From Gyrodactylus bullatarudis (Eukaryota; Platyhelminthes; Monogenea; Gyrodactylidea; Gyrodactylidae): a stretch of DNA of 64,000 bases. The stretch is taken from the NCBI GenBank assembly GCA_012064415.1, contig SSNU01000311.1, forward strand, positions 248,001 through 312,000. The letters run 5' to 3'. The notes under the pieces are model-generated. The model worked only from the letters and a program-made list of their open reading frames with translations. It had not been told where the DNA came from and searched no databases. This document shows positions 36,984-50,170 of this stretch, piece by piece. The position numbers and the translations under genes were made by a program. Numbering within the stretch: position 1 is the first letter of the stretch; the number at the start of each line of letters is the position of its first letter.

Positions 36984-38927
36984 TTAATGACGATTCTTTT
37001 GCTTGAACGAGGAGAAAAGTTTTCTAGAACGATTAAACGACATAGGCGTAGGGATTGTTGCAAAATTCTGGTTGTTTTCAAAGAAGCCTTGGCTTGGAGT
37101 TCGACAACTGGGTGACCCATTTGTAATTATTTTTTGTCTAAATGAGTTTTTACTTCTGAAACCTGCAACCGTTTGGGGATGCTTATTGACTAGATTCATG
37201 GTAGACAGCGGTCTTCTTGGAGGACTTTCAATTAGGAATCTTTGGTAGAATTCCTCTGGGGCCTCAATTAATAGCTTAACAACCTTCAAGAGGAAAATTC
37301 AACACATTAATTAACGTTTCAACTTCATAATATGAGAGATAATTGAATATTCAATCAAATCTTTTCCACTATGAGCACTATATGATTATTAGAAATGATA
37401 AGGAATTTCAATCCCACAATGAAGATACAGAATTTAAAGAGATAAAGTTACCTTTTGTTGGATGGTATTTTCCTCCATCATTTGACATATCATATTATCT
37501 GGAGAATTATGACTAACTATGGTTGGTCCAAAAATTCTAGCTATGTTATCAGCATTCATCTGACAGACAGGTGAATTTGAGACTGTTTGAAGATGTAATA
37601 TGAGATAGGACAAAGTGTCCCGGTTGCATCTAGGCATGGAATTAAAAATAATTTCCATTTCAATAATCAACTCTTCTGGCATTAGAGAGGTATAGGCGAG
37701 TTTCTCAATTTGTGATCTTTGTTCTAATGGGATTAGAGGAGATTCAAGGCGACGTAAAAACATTTTCAAACAACCACAAATTATGTTAATATCAGGAACA
37801 AGAGCCATTAAAGGCGGGTATTTGCCAAGCAGTAATTTTTCAAATAACTCTTTTGTTGCCTTGTCAGAACCTGACAGACGATATAGACCCAACTGATCAA
37901 GACCCCGGGCCGTTATTTCATGAATGCATAAGATGACGATTGCGGGGATGCAAGGATTTTCATACTCTGGGCATAATGAAGCCAAATCAATTTTCTCCAA
38001 ATTTTGTTGATTCTTCTTCGAATAATTTTCCGCAAAATCTAAATCTGATGAGTTAAGGTCAGAATTGCTCAGAATCGATGAGTTGAATCCAGCAGAATTG
38101 AGTTCACTACGCAAGTTAAGACAAGGTTGTAATCTTGATGATTTACAAGAGACATGAATTTTTATTGAGCAATGGCCACAGCGTAAAAAGTTCTTGCCAA
38201 AATCAATTCTTTTCCCACATAATCCACAATGATCAACTTTGAGAGCTGATTTTGTCTCGAAACAATGAGGTTTATTCAACCGAGTAAAATGCATATAATT
38301 CTCGTGGACTGATTCTTTTTGCATATTAGGAGATTGCAAAAAATCCAAATCTTCAAAGCGAATCTTTTTCTCTTCGGCAACATGAGGGAAGGATACGTAT
38401 GTATCCCCAATTACATCGAAATAATGTTCAAGTCCTTTGTTATCTTGATCATGAGTAGAGAATCTAAGTTTTTCATTGCCAGGGTCAGAGAAATTATCGT
38501 CGTCTAAAATTGATCCAGCAGATTGTCGAACTTTAACTTGATTTTTAACTGGAGTTCTATGTATACTAGACATTCGAATTGGAGAAAAGTTGATGTCAAA
38601 AGACTTGAGTTTGGCTTTAACTGACTTCACATCTTTTTCTTTTAAAATATCCTTGATAATATTAAGACGTTCTTCCAACTGATTCTTTTCGCATTCTAAT
38701 GATGAAGCAAAGGCTTTGATTTTTGAATAATTCTTGCGAAACATTTGCTCCCTTTTCCTCATTGAGTAAAAATTCATCTTCAAGACTTTATTTTGTTCCA
38801 AAACATTAGATATCAAACGACTCTTAAGCCTAGCCATGACCTTAGCTTGACGTAATGATGAAGTATCATATTTCAATAACTGGTCATTGAGAAGTTTGTC
38901 TAATTCATCAAATTTATTAATTATCAT
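36984..38927 (-). CDS. RACGAP1: Rac GTPase-activating protein 1 (centralspindlin, MgcRacGAP/CYK-4)
   Basis: Centralspindlin subunit that binds the kinesin-6 MKLP1 and organises the spindle midzone and cytokinesis. Exons 37452-38927 and 36984-37283, intron 168 nt (GTAACT donor), 591 residues (human 632). Seen: an N-terminal coiled coil (about 30-110); a basic/serine linker; a C1-type zinc domain at 221-269 (HCFETKSALKVDHCGLCGKR...CGHCSIKIHVSC); a RhoGAP domain from about 327 with arginine finger R350 in GLYRLSGSD and the family block IICGCLKMFLRRLESPLIPL; a basic, unstructured C-tail. The start is the first ATG, which gives the expected coiled coil. It is head-to-head with PP2A-A. Confidence 0.94.
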
Positions 38928-39070
38928 TTATATAAATATAATAAATTTTTATAATTCGATATTGCCAGAATTATTAATTTGTCTGAGATTAAAACAAAGT
39001 TGAAAGTTTTTCAAAATTTGAAAATCATTGTCAACAACTATAAGCTCGCACTTTAAAAATTTATAGCACT
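38928..39070. promoter_or_regulatory. Shared promoter interval, RACGAP1 and PP2A-A
   Basis: 143 bp between divergent start codons. AT-rich with no recognised core-promoter motif. Shared promoter function is inferred from spacing only. Confidence 0.5.
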
Positions 39071-40923
39071 ATGTCCTCTGAAGCCACAGAAGAGAATTTA
39101 TTTCCCATTGCTCTTCTTATTGATGAGCTTAGAAGTGAGGATGCAGCTACTCGGCTTGCCAGTGTCAAGAAATTACGTACAATTGCCTTGGCTTTAGGTC
39201 CTAAAAGAACAAGAACAGAGCTTATTCCTTTTTTAACCGAGACAGTTTATGACGATGACGAAGTTCTCTGGGAATTAGCAAAGCAATTGTCTAAATTTGT
39301 CCAGCTTATTGGAGGTCCAGAATATGCACCATGTCTCCTTGAGCCTTTGGAAGGCTTAGCAGCTATCGAGGAAACAGTAATTAGAGACAAAACAGTTGAT
39401 ACCTTAAAAACCCTGGCCCCAAGTTTTTCTAATTCAGATATCGAAAATCATTTTTTCCCTCTCATTAAGCGTCTTGCTAATGGTCAATGGTTTACGAGCC
39501 GTACATCATCTTGTAGTTTGTTTTCTTCAATTTATTCACGTTGTTCTGCCTCCATTAAAACTGAAATGCGTCAATTATATATTGCTCTTTGCAAAGATCC
39601 TACTCCAATGGTTCGAAGAGCTGCAGCCAGTAAACTCGGGGAATTCGGAACCACGATTGAATTGCAAAATTTAAAATCTGAATTTCTTCCCATCCTTCCA
39701 AAAATTGCTCAAGAAGATGATCAAGATTCTGTACGTCTATTAGGAATCAAAGTTTGCGTTGACTTTGCCAATGTTTTGAGTCAGGAAGAAACTGAAAATC
39801 ACATTATTCCAGTGATTAATGATGCTTCCCTTGATAAAAGCTGGCGTGTGCGCTATCAACTTGCTGAAAAATTGACTGACCTCCAATTGGCTATTGGTCC
39901 CGATCTTACTGTCAAGAACTTGATTCCTATTTATGTAGCTTTATTGAATGATGATGAAAGCGAAGTTAAGGCTGCGGCCGCTGGTAAACTCAAAGCATTT
40001 GCCTTCAACCTTCCAACTGATACACGACAAGAGATTATTCTAAATTCTATTCTACCCGTTATTAAGGAAATGGTTTCTGAGACAAATCTACAAGTTAAGA
40101 CAGCTCTAGCTGGTATTATCATGGGTCTTGCTCCTATTCTTGGTAAAGAAAATTCTATTGAACATCTACTTCCCATGTTTCTTATACAGTTAAAAGATGA
40201 TCATCCAGATGTCCGTTTGAACATTATTTCTAACTTGGAATCAGTCAACCTTGTCATGGGTGTTAATCAGCTAAATGAAAATCTAGTACCTGCTATTATT
40301 GAACTTGCCGAAGACAATAAGTGGAGAGTAAGACTTGCTATTATTGAATATGTTCCGCTTTTGGCTCAACAACTTGGTGCTGCTGGTTTCAATGAACAGT
40401 TGACTAACTTATGTCTCAAATGGCTTATGGATCCTATTCATTCTGTTCGTATTGCAGCTGTAAAGAATTTGGCTCAGCTCACTGAGAAATTTGGTGAAGA
40501 TTGGGCTAAAGAACAAATCTATCCAAAAGTGAGTTTTTATTTTTGCCATATTCATCCTAGAGAAGAATTTATATTTTGATTGTTATAAAATCCACCCAAT
40601 TTTTCTAGTTATTGGAAATGTCGACAAGTACAAATTATCTCTATCGAATGATTTGTCTTGAGGCCCTCCTTCAATTATCTCAGGCATCTAAACTAATTAA
40701 AACAACCATGCCAACTATAATTCAGTTGGCCTCTGACCCAGTTCCTAATGTTCGTTTTAAGACAGCTCAAGTTCTTGGCTCCCTCAAAGCATGTCTTGAT
40801 GGGGATTTAATCTCCACTAGTGTTAAGCCAACCCTTGATCAATTAGTACAGGATAATGACTCTGACGTACAGTACTTTGCTAAAGAATCCCTAGAAATTT
40901 TAATAGAGAACACTGAGAGTTAA
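39071..40923 (+). CDS. PPP2R1A: Serine/threonine phosphatase 2A scaffold subunit A
   Basis: HEAT-repeat scaffold that joins the PP2A catalytic and regulatory B subunits. Exons 39071-40528 and 40609-40923, intron 80 nt (GTGAGT...TTTTCTAG), 590 residues against 589 in human. The whole length is tandem HEAT repeats of about 39 residues, with repeated units such as [56 protein letters not shown] and [17 protein letters not shown]. The start gives the usual short N-terminus before repeat 1. A possible AATAAA is at 41336-41341, implying a 3' UTR of about 0.4 kb. Animals have one or two paralogues; which one this is cannot be told. Confidence 0.96.
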
Positions 40924-41712
40924 AATTTCTTTTCATTCAAGACCCAACATGATAATCCCTCTTTACCTACCTACCTATCAAAGCTTATGTATGAAAACAT
41001 TTGTATATCAAATTATACTCATTATTATTATCATTACGAATATTATTATATTGTATTATCCATCTATTCATTCGCCCCTTGAGATCGTCAATCATGTACT
41101 ATTATTCCTATATGAGTAAAATATATAAATATTATATAAGTGGTAGTAAGCTTCCTGATTTTTAATCACCTAAATACTACCATTATCATCATGTCCTCCT
41201 TACTCTCTCAATCAACTCAATTCCTCTACTTTATCATAACTATAGTTATTATCTGGTCATGTAATTGTAAAATGCCAAAAGAAGTGAATATTCATTCAAC
41301 ATACAGATTGCTAATATTTACATGAATTAATTTCTAATAAAAAAAACAAAGAACAAGAAATTGTCTTGCATTTTTTTCTTTTGACTCTTTCTGTCATACA
41401 TACAGATATCTCTTTGAGATTGTCATGACTCATTACAAAATATTGATAAATTATACACTGAAAGAAATTTATACGATAATATTAATAATTTTCCAGGAGC
41501 TCTTATCGATCCATTGGGAATATTATTAGCTTACTTGTAGACTATTATTCATTGACGCTATATAATTAAGAAAGATGAAAAAGACATTTTCTTTGGCAAA
41601 TGTTATTTCTCAATGGAGGGAGAGGGATAATCGGTGGGTGTCTTGGATTAGAGTTAAATAAAACTGGTTATCTTATAAATACAGAATGAAAAGAGAAAAC
41701 AGAAATTGACTT

Positions 41713-44700
41713 CTACATTGACTCAAATTCATCCACACGCTTCTTTGTATTTCCTTGTCGTATCTGACGTAGGGTCTTGAATTTATCTATTCCTGAATTT
41801 ACATTATTCTCATGAATTATATCTTCCTTGGAAATTTCTAGCCGCACACCGTCCTTCTTTAATTCCTTGCCCAAGTTTGATAGTCTTTGCTTGAGATTTT
41901 CATTTGAGTTCATGACAGAGCGTCTTGTCTCCTCTGATCTTTGTCCAGGACCAAATGGCTCGTTGAATTGAAATGAATCTACATATAAGAGGAAACAATA
42001 TTAATTATGAAACAACTGAAGGGAGTGAAATTTTGACATACGTCCATTGTTCTCTTTAGTTGAATAGTTCTGATTGTAATCGTTATTTTGATCTCGCTTT
42101 AAAAAAGTAAAAATAGATTGAGCCTAATCAACTAGATAAAAAATAATAATCTATAAATATACTTACAAGTAGATTGAGAAAAAATATTAAATTAGGAAAA
42201 GAAAAAATCATTATCAAACACCGAGTTGAAAAAAATAGAAAATAAATTACAGTACATACCGTGAAAAAATTCATTTTTACATCAATAATGTATCTCTAAA
42301 TGAAATAAGAGTACGAAATAAATTCCCAATAATACAAAATAAGAAACCTTTTTATAAAGAAAAGCAAAATAATTCTATTCTTGACAAACCTTCGGATATT
42401 TAAATGCGGTGTTAAAAAAACTCACACTGATCAATTTAACAGTCTTAATTTGAAGTGTAATTTTCAGAGTAAATTAAAAATAATTTTAAAATACCTTGTG
42501 AGCTACTGATTAGCTTAGTTAAATCAGCCTCCAAGTAAAGTTAAATCTATACTTACTTGTGGTTCCGGTTTCTGGTAATCTTTTGCAATTTTTTGATCAA
42601 GAGTTTTAACCTTTTCTGATACTGATACTGGCATGATGACTTCATTGCTTTCCTTGAGATAGTCATTGCGCTGAATAAAAAAAGAATATCAACTAATTAC
42701 AAATAATATAATTAAAATAATTATTTACTAGAAATCTTAAAATAAACAGTTGCCTTTTTTCTCTTGCATTAATAGATCTCAAAAATGCTCTGTATTGATT
42801 ATAACCCTGTATTTAAACATGAATAGAAATAAATAAATAAAACTCTTACAACTGAGATAGGAGTTTCTCTTATTGGGATTAGAACGGGATTTTCTGGCGC
42901 TGATGGGGCAGCATTTTGACTCTTTAAAATTTCCACTTTACTCTGTTGTCGTTTGAGCTCATCAACAGCTTCATTTAGTTTTTGATTTTTATCTTCAACC
43001 TCTCTGCTAAATGCCTGATTTTCATTGAGTAATTTCTTGTAGTTTTCTGTGGTTGTCTCATGATTCTTTGAAGAAAAATAATCAATTATGAATCTATCTA
43101 TATAAAAATACATGACATGATTTGACTCTTAAAAACACATAAAAACAGTTTGATTTTGTGAATACACAGTAAAAACTTTACTAAACGAAACTCACCAACT
43201 TTAATTCCTGATTGCTTTGTTCAAGACGAAGTTTAGCCATCTCTAATTCTTTCCTTGCAGTAGCCTCTACATGAAGCTGCTGCTCGAGGTCAAGAATCTT
43301 TGATTTTAATTCGTTCAGATCAGGCTTTCTATAATCGCGTTCTGCCTGGAGATTTTCTAGTTTCTCATTGACTATTCGTAATTGTTCCTCAGCTGTTCTT
43401 CGGGCCATTTTTTCATTTATTAAACGATTTCGTTGAGCGATTTTATTCTTTTTATCTTCTTGTGCTTGGGCTTTCATCTGTTGGACTTCTATTGTGTCTT
43501 GTCGCCGACGTCTCATATACAGTTCGTGATTACCCATACATAGTGCGAGTATGCGTTTATTTGTTTTTAACTTTGAGACGATGAACACAAAATCCTGTTC
43601 AAAATCAGATAATTAGTTCAATCGGAAATTTTTTTCTCAACCTTGCTAAAATTCATTTGAAATGTGACACAAGTATCAAGTGTGAAAATTGATCTATTAT
43701 CATATGACTCAAATTTTTCCAGGGATGGTTTTAATGAATGAGTACATACTGGGGATTTTTTCTCTGACGGTTTTATGGTAAACTTTCGATCACTGAACGA
43801 TATGTTACGAATCTCGCACCACGGGAATCCAATTTTTGGCGTCAACCTATGAGAAACAATAGTCATCAAATGGTAATTTCCTTTCTGAATCATATGTTGA
43901 ATTATTTGCAGAGCTTAACTGAAATTAATTAATATTTATCGAAAGTTTTATAATATTAAAAATATAAATCATAGATGACCAAAATGATTGATAACCAAGT
44001 ACAAGAGTTTGAATACTAAACTTTTTCTCATTAAAATAAACAAAAGAGTACAAGAAAGCCTTGACAATATAAAAAAACATAAAGGATCTCTTTAGGAAGA
44101 GCAAATATAAATAAAATATTATTCATATGCATATGAGAGTAAATAATTTTGATGCAATTAGATACAAATAGAGATCTAAATTCTCATTGAGTAGGTTCCA
44201 ATGCAGGATATAAATTTCACAAGTCAGAAATATATTTGAATATTTTCTTTCTCAACTAAGTACAGTTCTCTCTCTCTCTAAATGAATTAAAGTCTACACT
44301 AAATATTGAATTTATAAAAGTAGAATAACTCTACTCTAAAGTTTAGAGTCTAGGTATTGGTTATTGAATTACAATTAGCCTTTATCAAATTTCCATTTAG
44401 TTTAACCCCTAGTTTATCCCTTTTATTTTTTATTGAATTTTCAAGATGATAATAAATTGAGGGTAGTTGGGAAGGGAGAAATTCCAACAAATGGTCTCTC
44501 TCTTATTAAATGCAAGCCAACATGTAAAATTCCCATCCTTTCCTATTTCACAATTTCTTTTTTATTTTCATCAGAAATACACTGTACACATATTAAAAAG
44601 ACATTATTATTACAAATTTATTTATGGATTTTTTTCTCTTACCTAATAGGAGTAATATATAACACCATCACAGGACATACGTATGATGTAGTATAGAGTG

Positions 44701-47700
44701 AAAGTAAGAAAGCGGAATTATATTAGTTCTTTCTATACATATACAAGTCTTGTACAGAATTTTGCCTAGCACATACAAACAATGCGTTGAGATGAATAAT
44801 GAAAAACATTTGGACAGGAAATAAAATATAATACTGTATTAGTAGGTTCTTATATGAACCAGTAAATTAGAATGTAAGCAATGTGCTAAGTCACAAATCG
44901 TAAAAGAGCTAAGCCTGAGTCAACTACAACTCATCATCATTACTCCAGGTAGATATTTCATTATTCAGACTAAATTCTTATGTTCTCCTCCCTCCACAAC
45001 GTAATACCTAATGCACACTAGAGACAAATCAGCTGGAAAACTTCATTATCCAAAAGTACTTGGATGAAATTAAATTTAAATGTAATTTAAGGAATGTACC
45101 GAACTCTAGTAGAGGCACAACAAGTTACAAAGAATCAACTTGTAAAATGTTTAATTGAGAAATTTGAGTCCAAATTAATTAATTAATTTGGAACATGTTA
45201 GTTATATAGATCCAAGAAAGTTATAGTAGCTAACAAGTTATTCATTAAAAGTCGATAAGAATTAACCTTGATGCATCCAAGACTTGAATTCCAAGTACCT
45301 CAGTGATAAGGAAAACTCTCAAGAGAGAAATAAGATAATACAGTGTATTGTTAAAAATATACTTTCTCAAGTGTGTTTTTTTAAAATAAATTTCCAACAA
45401 AATTACATTATCTTTTATGAATCAATTTTTCAGATCATAAAATCAGATTAGCTATATGAAAGTCTATACTAAATCATACACTAACTTAATTTGCATCGGA
45501 AAAAGCTGTGTATTCGATAGTTTTCATATCTAGCTGTTTTCTTTCAAATAACTCAAAAAACCTTTATTCATCTCTGTAAATCTTTGGGCAATTACCTAAA
45601 GATAGATTTTTGATTAGACGGTATTCAGATAATGAATTATCTTTTTTTGGTTTAAATCTACAAAATCTTTATCTGTTTATTGATAACACGGGAAAGATGA
45701 AAGGAATTTCATTATAATGAAAAAATTCTTTCATTTCGTCTGCGTAATAGTTTGTTAGCCAATATGGGTATTATTAAAAAAACTGCCTGTTTTATGTACA
45801 ATGTGCCAATATTTTTCAATTTGTAGTGCTTTCATTTTTCTTATATTCATATAATATTTCCTTGTTTTAAATTCAGTCCCGATCTAAATATATACAAGAG
45901 TTTGTCCACAAATGAAATGTATTCTTCTTTGAATTTACCTTTACATGATAATAAAAAAATTAGGAATCGTTTATTACAGGTGATTCTTTTCAAATACAAA
46001 ATCAACAAAATCCAGCGGAGATTGATCTCAATTAATAACAGTTACTCAAGCAAGGGTCATGGAGAAAAATCAAGTTTGTTGATCAACAAGAAATGAAAAC
46101 TATGGAAAAAATTAATTAATTACTAAACGATTAGAACAATAATTGCTTTCATGAGAGTAAAAAGAGTAAGTAAAGAGATGAGGGCTATTATAAAAATTGT
46201 ACAATGTACATTTTATAGATAAAACATGTATAAAGTCCATTGAATGCATTCAGAATGAGTTTCCTGCATAATCTTGACTAGAAGAGAAAAAAATGCTTCA
46301 ACATATGTACTACAAGTGTACTATGTATATAATTTTAGTCTGAGATAAAAAATATATCCTTCTTTAGTATGAGAATCTTTTCAATTAAAATGTACAGAGA
46401 GCAATTCCGAGGATTCAGGAAGGTGGTCAGCTTCTATTTTAATATATATTTTTTAATAATTACTATTTTATTGCTGAAAACTTTCACGACGAAAAGTATC
46501 GAAACTTTATAAAGAGAAAAGTTAAGGCAGTATATAGAGATTTTATTGAAAACTTTGACTTGTGATTTATAATTTCATACTGCACTAAAAATATAATTCC
46601 GAGAAATTATCAGACATTATTATTAGAATTGTCTAAAAATCTACTAATATATTGTATTATTAGATAGGAGGATAAGATATCCATCATGATAGACATTGGG
46701 CGGATCAATTGAAAAAAAAAAACAAAATCTTCCGAAATTATTTTTCATAATTACTTTATTCAATATAATATGTACGAGTTTAATTGAAAAAATAGCTATA
46801 CAAATTGTTGTTAGGAGGGGTGAAAATGTCTGGTAAAGTACTGATTGAAGGTGTCAAATCTGGGATTCTACAAAAGGACGCAATCAACTGTAGTTCTTAT
46901 TAATTACAATTCGATAAGTGACTATAGTCTTTTGTTATCTCTCATTCGATGCGAACAGGTCCCACGTCTCTCACTAGAAATAATTTTGTATCTAATTTAT
47001 ATGCTGGTAAAGAATTGAGACTTTTCTTCGATAATACTAGTTCCTAAGCATATACATCAGATCTGAAATTTTTACTTGCCAGGCTTCAAAAAAGATTACA
47101 ATTTAACTAGTACAGCTATACATTTTTTTCACGTAGTCAAAAAATAATAATTCTAGGATCAAAATTATACTCATTATTCATATTGGAATGATAATGAGCA
47201 GAAAACTAAATCTCAAATCACATCAAGAGTTCATATAGATTGAGTAGCTACATTGTGATAGATATTTTTGAAAAATAAAAACAACTGCTATCTATATTTT
47301 TATTTTTTGATAATATTATTATTGAAGAATGAGAGTGATTGATTCAAAGAGACTGAGAATTTCACACGATAACTTATATCATCATCTTCATAATTAGCAG
47401 CTTAGCAACGTGAATTAATAATTAATTTCTACTGTAAAAAACAGAGAAAAATAAAAATGCCATTTACACGTTAAAGAAGTATTTTAAATCCAAAATATAC
47501 ACTTGAGTTATATCTGAAACAGTTTGAGGAAACTCTGTCTAACATGAAGATTCTACATTGAAAAAGTTTTATTTGCACAATGTCTAATGATAAATCACAC
47601 ACCTGTTGTTTTGAGTATAGGATAAAAGATGACTCAAAAAAATATTGTCCTTGAAAAGTTATCATGTGAAAAATTACTCACTTTTCGTCAATTTTATAGA

Positions 47701-48590
47701 TGTTTAATCCCAGAGCATCAATACCCAACAGAAGATCTGTGCCTTTTCGATTTTTTATTTCAAAATAGCTAACACCATACGTTTCAAGGTCTTGTGCTAC
47801 TTTGAGATAATTGATCATAGCATCTTCAGATAACATTTCGTGATGTTCTCGGTACCAGTTTACAATTTTTTCTTCCCATTGTATATTCGTCAAATTATGC
47901 TGATTAATAATTCTAAAAATTAGAAGATAATGAAGGATGAAGTGATCCATTTTATTTTCTTTTTAAATGACTAATTTTATGATCATTATAATACAAAATG
48001 CATTTAATCAATAGATTTTTTGAGTGAGAATATCTACATATTCTTACTCAACATACCTTTCTGGTAAAAGTTTTTCATTATTGAAATACCCTTGAAGCAT
48101 AATACGCTCGTCAAAATCTCCGTATTTAGCCTGACAGGCGTAAGAAGCTAATAAAACAGCAGTTTCAGCTGGACAATAAAATTCGCTTTTTAAAATACTA
48201 TCTTTGACTTGAAGGAAAAAAAGTTTTTGGGTTATATCTTGGATTAGTTCATTCTCGACATCTTCAGGAAAGTATTTTGCACGGAATCTGAATAAAAGGG
48301 GAGTTGTCTTCTTTATATTTTGAGAAACAACCTTTTTGTTGAGTTTAAGCCAGGTAAGATCATCTTTCGTATCATAATGTTGTAATCCAAAATACCAAAC
48401 TTCTCTTAAGCCAATAGTTTTGACAACCTAATTAACATATGAATAGACAAGTTTACATACTTGTTCAAACAGTTGACGACCAGTAGTAGATCTTTGAATT
48501 GAAAATTCGAGTTCTGCATCAATAGTCGTAACTTTAACATTTATCTATGTATAATTAAATATTCCTTACAAGTTTCGGCTTAGAAAACAT
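41713..48590 (-). CDS. Ezrin/radixin/moesin (ERM) cytoskeletal linker
   Basis: Links cortical actin to membrane proteins; opened by PIP2 and C-terminal threonine phosphorylation. Exons: 48570-48590, 48461-48544, 48057-48427, 47682-47912, 43750-43846, 43196-43594, 42850-43065, 42748-42806, 42557-42671, 42042-42096, 41713-41978; about 637 residues. FERM F1 begins [18 protein letters not shown]2 has [23 protein letters not shown]3 has [20 protein letters not shown] and [16 protein letters not shown], ending [20 protein letters not shown] charged coiled coil follows, then the actin-binding tail [20 protein letters not shown] with regulatory Thr618. Exon 1 codes seven residues and is followed by a 25-nt intron, then a 33-nt one; a 3.8-kb intron splits F3. 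The donor of the 42748-42806 exon (GTTTAT) is weak, so that junction is tentative. Confidence 0.92.
43847..47681 (-). other. Large intron of the ERM gene, no nested gene seen
   Basis: A 3.8-kb intron, very long next to the 25-43 nt introns of the same gene. It is AT-rich, and short frames on both strands (such as 44433-44696 and 45902-46096 on plus) show no protein-like composition or motif. No inverted-repeat element was recognised. Such a long intron early in the gene may hold regulatory sequence or old transposons, but nothing visible proves either. Confidence 0.45.
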
Positions 48591-49240
48591 TTTTCTAGTC
48601 AGTAGTTATATAACAGAAAAAATTTGTTCATTTTCGATAAAAGATTGTGTTAGTTTACAGATTTGAATTATACACGTGTTTAAACCTTTACCTTCAAAGA
48701 CCTTTTTTGTTGTAATCAATCAATGAAATATTGCACTGAATAATATGCAAATTTTAAAATTAAATTTTGTCGAATTTATTATGGTTAATACACAGTCATA
48801 CTATTTGCTATATCTTGACTGTCACTCACACATTCTATAAAAAATTCCTAACCTAAACTCATTGTATTATTTCATTTGAGAACAGGCTGATTTTGCAATT
48901 TCTTCGCATGATGCGTTTACTATTCTTATCGAAACATCATCTTTTCAAATCTCAATCTTGATTTGTACTTCATTATTATATTGGAGAATCATATAAGAAT
49001 AATGGCTATTGTGAATTACAAAGTTCCTAGAATTACTTGAAGTTAAAGTTTAACAGTGAGTTTATTATAAACTGTTTATATCTATAAATATTTTCTTCAA
49101 TCTTATTAAATTGAAATAATCATTTATTATGTAGAAACCTGTATTGTCTCGAAAAGAGACGAAATAATCTTCATTTATTACAAGTTATAATTTATAACAC
49201 AACATTGCTCTTAACCATCTTTCAGGTGAAAGTGGACAAT

Positions 49241-49469
49241 TTATTTTCCATAACATGATACTGGGTTAAATTCGCATTGAAGTGATCTCTTTCTCATCTC
49301 GATATAATCTCGAACATCAGGTCTATAGTTCTATAAAAAACATAGTATAATTTTGTCATAAACTTACGGAATCATAAAGTTTCTTGTCAGATCCAAATTC
49401 TGCACTTGTCATTGCAATGATCATCATCACCACCAAAAGATTCAGGATAAAATTGTAAAATTTGTTCAT
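49241..49469 (-). CDS. Allatostatin-C-like neuropeptide precursor
   Basis: A 63-residue prepropeptide from two exons, 49368-49469 and 49241-49330, separated by a 37-nt intron (GTAAGT...TTTTATAG). Seen: a signal peptide (FILNLLVVMMIIAMTSA); a short spacer; a dibasic KR cleavage site; then the last peptide SLQCEFNPVSCY followed by Gly-Lys and the stop. The two cysteines are six residues apart (CEFNPVSC), as in allatostatin C peptides, whose core is QCYFNPISCF, so a disulfide ring and C-terminal amidation are predicted. Allatostatin C acts on somatostatin-type receptors in arthropods and other protostomes. The Glu inside the ring and terminal Tyr are unusual. The precursor was too short and too split to stand out as an ORF. 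Identity rests on the peptide motif and precursor layout. Confidence 0.8.
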
Positions 49470-50170
49470 GTCTTATTCTAGAGATGTTTTTAAGAAATGT
49501 ATTATGTTTTAATCTTCCTTTTATATATTGACCGGGACTATATATAATAGGTATTATCTATTGGATTAGGATGAATATAATATTTTTCGACGTATAAAAG
49601 TGAAAAACTCAAGTCATTATGAGAAGAATGCGTGGGAGTTTTCCTACAATCTTAGTACATGAATTTCTAAATTTAAAGAAAAACAATAAGACCACAATAC
49701 ATAACAATATTCTTTTATCTTATTGTAAAATAATTCTAATTAGTCCAATTTTAACGAACTAGTTGGCCAGTTATCCATAAAAGACTTTCTCTGAGTAATT
49801 TGAATACAATTCTAGTTTATATAAAATCATCACTCGTTTCAAGTTGACAAGTAAATTTCTTCTAATCATCTAATTAATAAAAACCATGAGTGGCGTGATT
49901 TATCTCTTCCCATCTATTTTTGAGCAGAGGAATTTAATTTTATAATCTCATTTAATAAAGAAAAAAGTAATTATTCTGTTGGATACAGAAACAACTGAGC
50001 TCTTTCAAAGTTAATTCTAACTAATAAATGTAGGTATTTTTTGATGAAAAAATTTATTTATCCAATAGTTAATCTCGAATTAAAAAAAAGAATTACAAAT
50101 ATGAGTCTTGGTTATTGAGTACAATATGGTTTAATTAAATAATTCGAATTTATATCTTTTGATTGTGGAA

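Noticed and set aside
44433..44696. 87-codon plus frame inside the large ERM intron
   Set aside because: No motif, hydrophobic in a way typical of T-rich DNA, no splice or polyadenylation context.
45902..46096. 64-codon plus frame inside the large ERM intron
   Set aside because: No recognisable feature and no supporting signals; treated as chance.
8279..48569. Assigning the genome to dicyemids because of the 25-31 nt introns
   Set aside because: Dicyemids do have introns this short, but they lack neurons and an allatostatin-C-like precursor would be unexpected; schistosome-like or arthropod origin is equally open. The phylum is left undetermined.
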